Shown here: positions 7,875-16,786 of the stretch, in pieces
Layout of the letters: every line of letters starts with the position of its first letter
Position numbering within the stretch: position 1 is the first letter of the stretch
From: Vulcanimicrobiota bacterium
GTDB lineage: Bacteria > Vulcanimicrobiota > Vulcanimicrobiia > Vulcanimicrobiales > Vulcanimicrobiaceae
Reading direction: 5' to 3'
DNA length: 16,887 bases
Assembly (NCBI GenBank): GCA_019245275.1
Contig: JAFARW010000115.1
Location: forward strand, 1 to 16,887
Made by a program: the position numbers and the translations under genes
The notes under the pieces: generated by a model
What the model was told of the DNA's origin: nothing
Database searches by the model: none
What the model saw: the letters and a program-made list of their open reading frames with translations, nothing else

Positions 7875-8366
7875 ATGGCAACCGAATACTCCTTCGATGT
7901 TGTGTCGAAGATCGATCAACAAGAACTCGATAACGCGCTCAATCAAGCGCGCAAGGAAATCGCCGGGCGATTCGATTTCAAGCATTCGAAAACGAGCATC
8001 GAAGACAAAGAGAAAGAGATCACGATAGTTTCCGATGACGAGTTGAAGATGCGCAACGTCATCGACATTGTTCAGAGCAAGCTCATGCGGCGGGGAGTCT
8101 CGATCAAAGCGTTCGATTGGGGAAAGGATGAACCGGCGGCGCAAGACACCGTCCGTCGCGCCGTGACGATGCGGACCGGCATCCCAAAGGAAAAGAGCAA
8201 GCCGCTGCTCGACGCGATCAAAGCCTCAAAGCTCAAGGTGAACGCGCAGATCCAGGGCGAGCAGATTCGTGTCTCTTCGCGAAGCAAGGACGATCTTCAG
8301 AAGGTGCAGCAGATGCTGCGCGCGCTTGATTTCGAGCTTCCCCTACAGTTCGTGAACTATCGATGA
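7875..8366 (+). CDS. yajQ: YajQ family nucleotide-binding protein
   Basis: Small cytoplasmic protein of the UPF0234/YajQ family, two ferredoxin-like domains in tandem. Members bind nucleotides, and one in Xanthomonas is reported as a cyclic di-GMP receptor; the role here is unknown. The 163-residue length is exactly typical. Family blocks visible are YSFDVVSKIDQQELDNA at the N-terminus, EIAGRFDFKHSK, and near the end KLKVNAQIQGEQIRVS followed by KDDLQ and LDFELPLQFVNYR. The ATG at 7875 follows an AGGAG that overlaps the rodZ stop codon (TAGGAG), so ribosomes finishing rodZ could reinitiate here; the spacer of 3 bases is short. The stop overlaps the rimO start (ATGA). Confidence 0.95.
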   Translation: MATEYSFDVVSKIDQQELDNALNQARKEIAGRFDFKHSKTSIEDKEKEITIVSDDELKMRNVIDIVQSKLMRRGVSIKAFDWGKDEPAAQDTVRRAVTMRTGIPKEKSKPLLDAIKASKLKVNAQIQGEQIRVSSRSKDDLQKVQQMLRALDFELPLQFVNYR

Positions 8367-9766
8367 CGCAACAGAAGGTACGGTTCGTCAGCTTAGGTTG
8401 CGCAAAAAACCTCGTCGACACGGAGGTGATGGCGGCCAAGCTCGCGGCGGCCGATTGGGCGCTTACCGTCGATGAAAACGACGCCGACGCGATCGTCGTG
8501 AACACCTGTGCCTTCATTGATGCAGCGAAGGAAGAATCAACCGAAGCTCTTTTGGAGCTCGCAGTGCGCAAGCGCAGCGGCCAGCAGCTGATCGTTGCCG
8601 GTTGTTTGGCGCAACGTTTCGGCGAGCAACTCCAGGCGCTCGTTCCGGAAATCGATGGAGTTATCGGAACCGGCGCGTACGCCGGCATCGTCGAGCTCTT
8701 GGAGGATGTCCGCGCCGGTGAGAGGCCGGTTCGCCTGCACCTCGATGCGGAACCGGAACACGATTTTTTGCCGCGCCTCGTCACGACGCCACGCGCGACG
8801 GCTTACCTCAAGATCGCCGAAGGTTGCGACCATCCGTGCACATTCTGCATTATCCCGCAATTACGCGGTCGTTTTCGGAGTCGCAGCGAGCAGTCGATTC
8901 TCAAGGAAGCGGCAGCACTCGTTGACGCCGGAGCAAAGGAGCTGATCTTGATCGCGCAAGATACTTCGATGTGGGGTCGCGATCGCGGCATCCGCCGGGG
9001 CGGTCTGGCGCAGTTGCTCGAGCGGCTGCACCAGATCGAGCAACTCCAGTGGATTCGTTTGCTCTACCTCTACCCTGCGACGGTTGATGCTGAGCTCGTC
9101 GACGCGATTGCGAGTTTGCCGAAGGTGTGCAAGTATGTCGACATGCCGCTGCAGCATACGCACCCGGAGATCTTGCGCAAGATGCTGCGCCCCTCAAACG
9201 GGGATCGCTACTTGGAGATCATCCAAGATCTTCGCGCGCGTATTTCCGACCTGACGGTGCGCAGCACGTTCATCGTCGGCTTCCCCGGCGAGACGCAGGA
9301 ACATGTCGACCACCTTGCCGCTTGGATCGAACGCGCAGAACTCGATCGCGCTGGATTCTTCGAATATTCGCGCGAGGACGCCACACCGGCGGCGGAGCTC
9401 GCGCATCAAGTTCCGGCGAAGATCAAACGCCGGCGGCTGATACGATTGCGCGAGGCGCAGCGGCATGCCTCACAGCGTGCGCGAAACCGGCGAGTGGGAC
9501 GCGTAACGCGCGTGCTGGTCGAAGAAGAGCGGCGGCTGCGGCGAACGGACGCAATTCGCCGGCAGATCGGCCGGCCGAGCGCGTGGTTCGGGCGCTCGAT
9601 GGGCGAAGCACCCGGCGTGGACGGAGGCATCTACTTCTCAGGCGCGTGCGCCATTGGTGGATTTGCCGACGTGCGGCTGGAGTGGTCGGGCCCATTCGAC
9701 TATGTCGGCAGGGCAATGCAGCAGCCGCGTACACAGGCCACACTCAGGGGACTTCAGGAGAGTTAG
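8363..9766 (+). CDS. rimO: Ribosomal protein S12 methylthiotransferase RimO
   Basis: Radical SAM enzyme that adds a methylthio group to the conserved aspartate of ribosomal protein S12. The 467-residue protein has the three family domains. The N-terminal MTTase domain holds auxiliary-cluster cysteines C13 (LGCAKN), C49 (NTCAF) and C81 (AGCLAQR). The radical SAM domain holds C155, C159 and C162 (CDHPCTFC), followed by IIPQLRGRFRSR. A C-terminal TRAM-like domain covers roughly 385-460. The sequence LGCAKNLVDTE and PLQHTHPEILRKMLRP favour RimO over its relative MiaB. The region around 375-415 is unusually arginine-rich. ATG at 8363 overlaps the yajQ stop by 4 bases, so the two are probably translationally coupled. 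16 bases separate its stop from the next ATG. Confidence 0.94.
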   Translation: MTQQKVRFVSLGCAKNLVDTEVMAAKLAAADWALTVDENDADAIVVNTCAFIDAAKEESTEALLELAVRKRSGQQLIVAGCLAQRFGEQLQALVPEIDGVIGTGAYAGIVELLEDVRAGERPVRLHLDAEPEHDFLPRLVTTPRATAYLKIAEGCDHPCTFCIIPQLRGRFRSRSEQSILKEAAALVDAGAKELILIAQDTSMWGRDRGIRRGGLAQLLERLHQIEQLQWIRLLYLYPATVDAELVDAIASLPKVCKYVDMPLQHTHPEILRKMLRPSNGDRYLEIIQDLRARISDLTVRSTFIVGFPGETQEHVDHLAAWIERAELDRAGFFEYSREDATPAAELAHQVPAKIKRRRLIRLREAQRHASQRARNRRVGRVTRVLVEEERRLRRTDAIRRQIGRPSAWFGRSMGEAPGVDGGIYFSGACAIGGFADVRLEWSGPFDYVGRAMQQPRTQATLRGLQES

Positions 9767-9782
9767 AGGGTTGGGCAAGCAC

Positions 9783-11087
9783 ATGGCCCCGGCGGAGCCG
9801 CGCAAGATCTCGATCTGGCGCACGATCGCGCTCGCGCTCGTGGTGGTGGCGATAGCAGCCGGCGCGGCAATCTACGGCGTTTCCGTCGCGCGGCACGAGA
9901 ATTTCCTTGCGGCGCTAACGCAGGCAGTTGCACCCGATCCGCGTCAGCTCTTTGGCAAAGATCGCATCCTGATCTTGCTGATGGGCAAAGATTACGATTA
10001 CAGCCCGCAAGATTACGAGACGTCAAAGTTGTCGCGCAGCGACGTCATTCAGGTTTACTCGCTCGATCTTGTCAACCACCGCCTCAACGAGCTTTCCGTT
10101 CCGCGCGACATGGACGTCATTCTGCCGAATGGTAACGAAGCGAAGATCAACGAAGCCCTCTCGGAAGGCGGCGTGCCGGAGGCAGAGACCGTCATCGGTA
10201 AGTTCCTCGGCGTTCCGGGATTCGATCGCTACGTCGTTCTGCGCATCAACGCGACGAAGTCGCTCGTCAATGCGATCGGCGGCATCGATGTGCCGGTCAA
10301 AGAGCAAATGGACTACGACGACACTTGGGGCCATCTGCACATTCATTTCTCTCCCGGCGTTCATCACATGAACGGCGAGCAGGCCGTGTCGTATGCGCGT
10401 TTTCGGCATGATGCCTGCGGCGATCCATGCCGGATCACGCGCCAGCAGCAAGTCTTGCGAATTGTCGTCAACAAACTGAAGAACAACAAACTCAACGATC
10501 TCGCGCATGCCGGCACTTTGATCGGCGTCTTCCAGCGCAACGTCGATACGAATCTGAGCAGCACGGAGTTGATTGCCTTAGCCGCGGCGTTCTTCAATCT
10601 GGATCCGAAGACAATGAAAACGGCTCAGGTGCCATATGTCGACACAAAGGACACGCTGACCGCCGGAAATGTGCTGATCCCGGACGATAGCGCGAAGAAG
10701 AAGCTCGTCACCGCCATGTTGCTTGGGCCCACCCCGTCGCCATCTACCGCGAGCAAGCAACTCGTCGCGCTGCTGCCGTCGTCGGTGCGCGTTGCCGTCA
10801 TGAACGGAACCGGCATCGCGGGAGAGGCGCGTAAAATCGCCGATATGCTGCGCGGGAAGGGTTTCGTGATTTCGGCCGTTGGCAATGCGCCGGCCGCTTA
10901 CACGAGCGAAATCCACGACCATACGACGCAGATGCTGGCGGGCGCCAAGGTCCGCTCTTCGCTGCCGGTCGTATTTGCGAACGTTCCGATTGTCACCGAG
11001 CCGACGACGGCGGCGCCCTCTAGCGACGTCACGATCATCGTCGGACGCGACATCAACACATCCGCGCCTGAAGCTTCTTTGAAATGA
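9783..11087 (+). CDS. LCP (LytR-CpsA-Psr) family protein with LytR C-terminal domain
   Basis: Membrane-anchored enzyme family that transfers lipid-linked glycopolymers onto peptidoglycan on the outer face of the cytoplasmic membrane. From the ATG at 9783 the protein is 434 residues: short basic N-terminus, one membrane segment (about 14-35), then the LCP domain. Motifs are LMGKDYD, KLSRSDV, SVPRDMDV, an AINGxD-like IGGIDV block, YARFRHDA and R217-ITRQQ. A C-terminal LytR_C domain (about 335-425) opens VRVAVMNGTGIAGEAR and ends DVTIIVGRD. Two cysteines (C212, C216) bracket the GD of the last LCP motif, which is unusual. An in-frame TTG at 9771 with an AGGAG 10 bases upstream is an alternative start. 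The acceptor glycopolymer is unknown. The gene ends in an ATGA overlap with the deacetylase, supporting a wall-related operon. Confidence 0.88.
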   Translation: MAPAEPRKISIWRTIALALVVVAIAAGAAIYGVSVARHENFLAALTQAVAPDPRQLFGKDRILILLMGKDYDYSPQDYETSKLSRSDVIQVYSLDLVNHRLNELSVPRDMDVILPNGNEAKINEALSEGGVPEAETVIGKFLGVPGFDRYVVLRINATKSLVNAIGGIDVPVKEQMDYDDTWGHLHIHFSPGVHHMNGEQAVSYARFRHDACGDPCRITRQQQVLRIVVNKLKNNKLNDLAHAGTLIGVFQRNVDTNLSSTELIALAAAFFNLDPKTMKTAQVPYVDTKDTLTAGNVLIPDDSAKKKLVTAMLLGPTPSPSTASKQLVALLPSSVRVAVMNGTGIAGEARKIADMLRGKGFVISAVGNAPAAYTSEIHDHTTQMLAGAKVRSSLPVVFANVPIVTEPTTAAPSSDVTIIVGRDINTSAPEASLK

Positions 11088-11902
11088 ATCGGGCCCGCTG
11101 GTTGGCGGCGGCCGTTATCGTAGTTATCGCCGGGGCGATCGCCTACCGGCTCTTCCTTCATTCCAGCACACCGCCAACGCCGGCAATCATTACGCCGACG
11201 ATGGACGTGCATCGAACCGTCTCGACTGCGCTCGATGCGCGCATCGACCGGCTCTTGCACGATCGCTACTCCGGCGACCGTTCGCACCGGCCGCGGTTGA
11301 TTGCGCTCACCTTCGATGACGGACCGTATCCCGTAACGACGCCGCTCTTACTGGCACGGTTACACGATCTGCATATCCCCGCGACGTTTTTTTTGATCGG
11401 GCGTGACGCGATCGATTTTCCGGAGCTGACGAAGCGGATCGAACGATTCGGGAACGAGATCGGCAACCACACGTACTCGCATCCGAATTTGGATCAACTC
11501 TCGTCCAGCGATGTCGGCGCGCAGCTGACTAAAGGGCGCGACGTCTTGCGGTCATTTGTCGGCGATCCGGGCATTGGGTTGCTCTTCCGTCCGCCGCACG
11601 GGCGCTACACCGAAGCGACCTTGCAAACGGCTCAGCGTTTGGGATACGATACGGTTCTTTGGAACGATGATCCGGGTGATTGGCGCGCGATCGGACCTCA
11701 GGCCTTAGCATCGCACATTGAAGCTCACGCAACCGCCCCCGAGATCATCTTGTTGCATAGCGGAAACTTGGCAACGATCGCCATACTTCCGGAGGTTGTT
11801 GAACGCTTTCGAAAGAGCGGGTATGAGTTCGTGACCGTGAGCGAGCTTCTGAAGAGAGCCTCACTAGAAGAGATGAACCATCCGGCGCGGCGAGCCGTTT
11901 AG
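11084..11902 (+). CDS. Polysaccharide deacetylase (NodB/CE4 family)
   Basis: Metal-dependent deacetylase that removes acetyl groups from N-acetylated sugars of peptidoglycan or another envelope polysaccharide. The 272-residue protein has one N-terminal membrane segment (about 6-25), likely a signal anchor placing the catalytic domain outside. The CE4 motifs are complete: TFDDGP at 76-81 (D78 catalytic base, D79 metal ligand), HTYSH with metal-binding H129 and H133, RPPHGRY starting at R169, a DPGDW block, and ILLHSG with the catalytic histidine. Its start overlaps the LCP stop (ATGA), and a 47-codon ORF follows after 6 bases. Peptidoglycan GlcNAc deacetylation is plausible given the LCP neighbour, but the substrate is inferred. 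Confidence 0.92.
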   Translation: MNRARWLAAAVIVVIAGAIAYRLFLHSSTPPTPAIITPTMDVHRTVSTALDARIDRLLHDRYSGDRSHRPRLIALTFDDGPYPVTTPLLLARLHDLHIPATFFLIGRDAIDFPELTKRIERFGNEIGNHTYSHPNLDQLSSSDVGAQLTKGRDVLRSFVGDPGIGLLFRPPHGRYTEATLQTAQRLGYDTVLWNDDPGDWRAIGPQALASHIEAHATAPEIILLHSGNLATIAILPEVVERFRKSGYEFVTVSELLKRASLEEMNHPARRAV

Positions 11903-11908
11903 CGCCCC

Positions 11909-12052
11909 GTGCCGCGTCTGATCATCGATACGGAATCCAGTCGGCCGGCATATCGGCGGCGCATCGCGGTGCGCGTCATCGTCGCAGTTGTCGTGCTCGT
12001 GGCGCTCGCATTGCTCACTTACGCAGTCGTCACGCATGGCGTCCGAATCTAG
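11909..12052 (+). CDS. Small single-span membrane protein, unknown
   Basis: A 47-codon ORF opening with GTG six bases after the deacetylase stop. The translation has a short polar N-terminus (MPRLIIDTESSRPAYRRR), a basic cluster around residues 12-22, one strongly hydrophobic segment at about 19-41 (valine/alanine/leucine-rich), and a short tail ending HGVRI. By the positive-inside rule the N-terminus would be cytoplasmic. I do not recognise a family. Tight spacing after the deacetylase and the clean basic-then-hydrophobic pattern argue for a real gene; the GTG start and lack of a clear ribosome binding site argue against. It may rely on translational coupling. Confidence 0.42.
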   Translation: MPRLIIDTESSRPAYRRRIAVRVIVAVVVLVALALLTYAVVTHGVRI

Positions 12053-12133
12053 CCGTTTGGTTGAAGGCGGCCAGGAAAGTGCCCGCTGGACCAAAAAACG
12101 ACGGCCGAACGTTCCCTTGAAGTAGGAGTAGGT

Positions 12134-13132
12134 ATGCTGCGTCGCTTCGTCGCTTTGCCCTTAGGTCTGCTTGCAGGCGTTGCTCTTGCGAGCTGCAGCT
12201 CGTCGACGGCTGCGATCAGCATTGGCCCCAACTTTAATACACTCTCGCTCTACGTGACGAACAGCACGCAGAACGCGATCTCCATCTATCCGCCAAATCC
12301 GAATTCGGGGACAGCGCCCATTAACCAAATCGGCGGAAGCAGCACGCAGCTCAACGGTCCGCAATACGACACGTTCGATCCGAGCAAGCGCCTCTACGTC
12401 AGCAACTACAATGCCGGCACGACGATCGGCTCGATTACCGTTTACGCATCTCAGGCGACGGGCAATGTGCTTCCGGTTGCCGCGATCAGCGGCAGCGCGA
12501 CAACGATCGGCTCGGCGCGCGGAATCGCGGTCGATTTAGCCGGGAACATCTACTTGGCAAACGTCAGCAATCCGCCGTTTTTCACTAGCTCGATTCTGAT
12601 CTTTCCGCCGGGCTCAACCGGCAACACCGCGCCGGGAGCAATTTCGGGAACGCTCACCGGGCTCAATGGTCCGGTGGGACTTGCGGTCGATCCAAGCGCC
12701 CGAGTGTACGCTGCAAATGCAGGCGCCGGAACGATCGGCATCTTTTCGCCCAACTCCTCAGGAAACGTTGCGCCCCTGATCACGATCGGCGGCCCAATGA
12801 CGACGCTCAATACGCCGACGGGTCTCAGTCTTGATCCTGCGGGCAACATCTATGTTACGGATGTTGCGACGTCCAAGATACTCATCTTCGCCGCGAGCGT
12901 CGTTACGAGCAAGAACGGCAATGTTCCGCCGATGATGACGATTGGTGGAAATCTGACCCAGCTGAGCAATCCGACCGACGTTAAAGTCGATTCCGCGAAT
13001 CGCATCTACGTCTGCAACGGCAACGGCAAGATCTTGGTCTTTCCGCCCGCTACGAGCGGAAACTTGAACATCGCGCCATCCGCCGTCATCACCCCGCCCG
13101 GCAACGTGATCGGTCTGGCCTTCTCGCCGTAG
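12134..13132 (+). CDS. Lipoprotein with six-bladed NHL-like beta-propeller
   Basis: Predicted lipoprotein: a basic start (MLRR), a hydrophobic core, and a lipobox ending LASC with lipidated cysteine at 21. The remaining 310 residues are six tandem units of 42-52 residues (about 35-76, 77-128, 129-180, 181-228, 229-280, 281-324) plus a final strand at 325-332. The common pattern is GLAVDPAGNIYVAN, then an I-x-IFPP strand, then SGNVAP and IGG. This is typical of NHL/SMP-30-like beta-propellers, and the last strand probably closes the ring with blade 1. Such domains bind proteins or ligands; no catalytic residues are evident. The ATG at 12134 has a good AGGAG at 12124-12128 with 5-base spacing. 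It sits alone after an 81-base gap and probably has its own promoter. Function is unknown. Confidence 0.85.
   Translation: MLRRFVALPLGLLAGVALASCSSSTAAISIGPNFNTLSLYVTNSTQNAISIYPPNPNSGTAPINQIGGSSTQLNGPQYDTFDPSKRLYVSNYNAGTTIGSITVYASQATGNVLPVAAISGSATTIGSARGIAVDLAGNIYLANVSNPPFFTSSILIFPPGSTGNTAPGAISGTLTGLNGPVGLAVDPSARVYAANAGAGTIGIFSPNSSGNVAPLITIGGPMTTLNTPTGLSLDPAGNIYVTDVATSKILIFAASVVTSKNGNVPPMMTIGGNLTQLSNPTDVKVDSANRIYVCNGNGKILVFPPATSGNLNIAPSAVITPPGNVIGLAFSP
12236..13105 (+). repeat. Six tandem propeller units within the lipoprotein gene
   Basis: The coding sequence consists of six diverged units of 126-156 bases, recognisable at protein level (recurrent VDxxxxIYVxN and GNxxP motifs) but not as exact DNA repeats. 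Units 3 to 5 are the most alike. Divergence suggests an old, stable propeller rather than recent expansion. Confidence 0.7.
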
Positions 13133-13138
13133 AAAAGC

Positions 13139-13163
13139 GCGGGAGTGCAACCGCACTGCCCGC
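13139..13163. terminator. Ten-base-pair hairpin between the lipoprotein gene and secA
   Basis: GCGGG-AGTGC pairs with GCACT-(G)-CCCGC: ten base pairs with one bulged G (13158) and an AACC tetraloop. It starts 7 bases after the lipoprotein stop, follows an AAAA run, and ends 21 bases before the secA ATG. There is no T-run downstream. It may be a terminator for the upstream gene or a structure in the secA leader; the sequence cannot decide between these. Confidence 0.45.
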
Positions 13164-13184
13164 CGAACGTTATTACAACACCGT

Positions 13185-15806
<2,622 letters not shown>

Positions 15807-15815
15807 GCGCGCCGT

Positions 15816-16697
15816 CTACTGAATAGCCGGGCCGAACCAGAAGCGCGGTCGCGGACTGTTCTCGGCTTCGGTAACCAGGTCACCGCCGAGATTGACTCCG
15901 TTCGCATCTGCGGTCACATCGACACCGCCGCCGGAATTCGGCTTGAGGGTCGTTGCGATGCGTCCGCCTTGCGAATTTGTGTTGACGACCGTCAACGACC
16001 CATCGTTGTTCTGGGTCACGTTTTCTCCATGGCCAAGGTCGACCGTCTGACCATTTTGGATCGCCACTTGCTGCCCGCAGCGTGAGATCGCGACGCTTCC
16101 ATCGCCGTTCATTGTCACGCTCGTGCGGCCAAAGTTCGTCGCAATCGTTGCGCTCTGGTTGAACGTTGCGCCGTTCGAGAGCGGCGCGCCGACCTTCGTT
16201 GACAGCTGGTAGCCGCCGGGAAACGAATTCGAGTCGAGCAGATTAGGATGATCGGTCATGCTATCGAAGCGCGACGACTCCAAATGGTTATTACCGTCAA
16301 GACCGTTAAACGAGAGGTGTGGATCGCCGAGCGAATTGCCGGCAGCCTGATTGAAATACTCTTCCGGGTTCGCGGTACTGGGATTAGCCGAACTCGTTTG
16401 CGAGAGGTTGCCGCCGGTGAGCATCTGCAGCAGATTTTGAAGCAAGCCGACAAGCTGCTGCACGAGCGATCCGATGCCGCCGAATCCAGGCATTGAACCG
16501 AAGGATCCAAGCGGACTTGGATTTGCGGATTGGATTCCGCTGGCCGACTGCATAGAAAGCGGCGAAAGCGCATCCGAATTCCACAAGGGCGGTGATGACG
16601 ATGCGCTGTTCATCGCATCTGAGCCCGGATCGCCAAACGCTGCCGATTGGAATTCGAATTGCGGAAAACGCTGAAGTGGAACGCTCAGTTGATCCAT
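15816..16697 (-). CDS. Ser/Asn/Gly-rich protein with GDPH motif, unknown
   Basis: A 293-residue protein I cannot assign to a family with confidence. The start ATG at 16697-16695 has an excellent AGGAGG (16708-16703) with a 5-base spacer, so the open frame further upstream is not used. Residues 1-72 are low-complexity, rich in Ser, Pro, Asn and Gly, with no classical signal peptide. An amphipathic Leu/Gln segment (about 75-93) follows. At 124-127 stands GDPH, continued LSFNG, which resembles the GDPHxxTFDG opening of von Willebrand D domains and the GDPH site of DUF1521 autocleaving domains. The rest (about 160-293) looks beta-rich with repeated NGDGS/NNDGS turns and one cysteine (C207). I infer a secreted or surface protein, possibly cutting itself at D125-P126. 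It is transcribed against secA and divergently from prfB. Confidence 0.75.
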   Translation of the reverse strand: MDQLSVPLQRFPQFEFQSAAFGDPGSDAMNSASSSPPLWNSDALSPLSMQSASGIQSANPSPLGSFGSMPGFGGIGSLVQQLVGLLQNLLQMLTGGNLSQTSSANPSTANPEEYFNQAAGNSLGDPHLSFNGLDGNNHLESSRFDSMTDHPNLLDSNSFPGGYQLSTKVGAPLSNGATFNQSATIATNFGRTSVTMNGDGSVAISRCGQQVAIQNGQTVDLGHGENVTQNNDGSLTVVNTNSQGGRIATTLKPNSGGGVDVTADANGVNLGGDLVTEAENSPRPRFWFGPAIQ

Positions 16698-16786
16698 TGA
16701 CACCTCCTGCGGGCTCCCATCTTTCACGCGCTTGGCGCGGATACTCAAGGGGTCATGCGCGGCACGAAAGAAAGACGAGCGCCGCT
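16698..16786. promoter_or_regulatory. Divergent intergenic region (GDPH gene / prfB)
   Basis: These 89 bases hold the ribosome binding site of the minus-strand gene and should carry promoters for both genes. A short palindrome, CGCGC-TTG-GCGCG, lies at 16727-16739 and could be an operator. No strong -35/-10 pair is visible on either strand, and no strong ribosome binding site precedes the prfB ATG. Confidence 0.35.

Noticed and set aside
8233..8784. 183-codon open frame on the minus strand across yajQ and rimO
   Set aside because: Low-complexity Ser/Ala/Arg translation typical of an antisense shadow; both plus-strand genes are certain.
16698..16748. Seventeen-codon N-terminal extension of the GDPH protein
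   Set aside because: The AGGAGG with 5-base spacing marks the ATG at 16697 as the start; the extension would place that site inside coding sequence.
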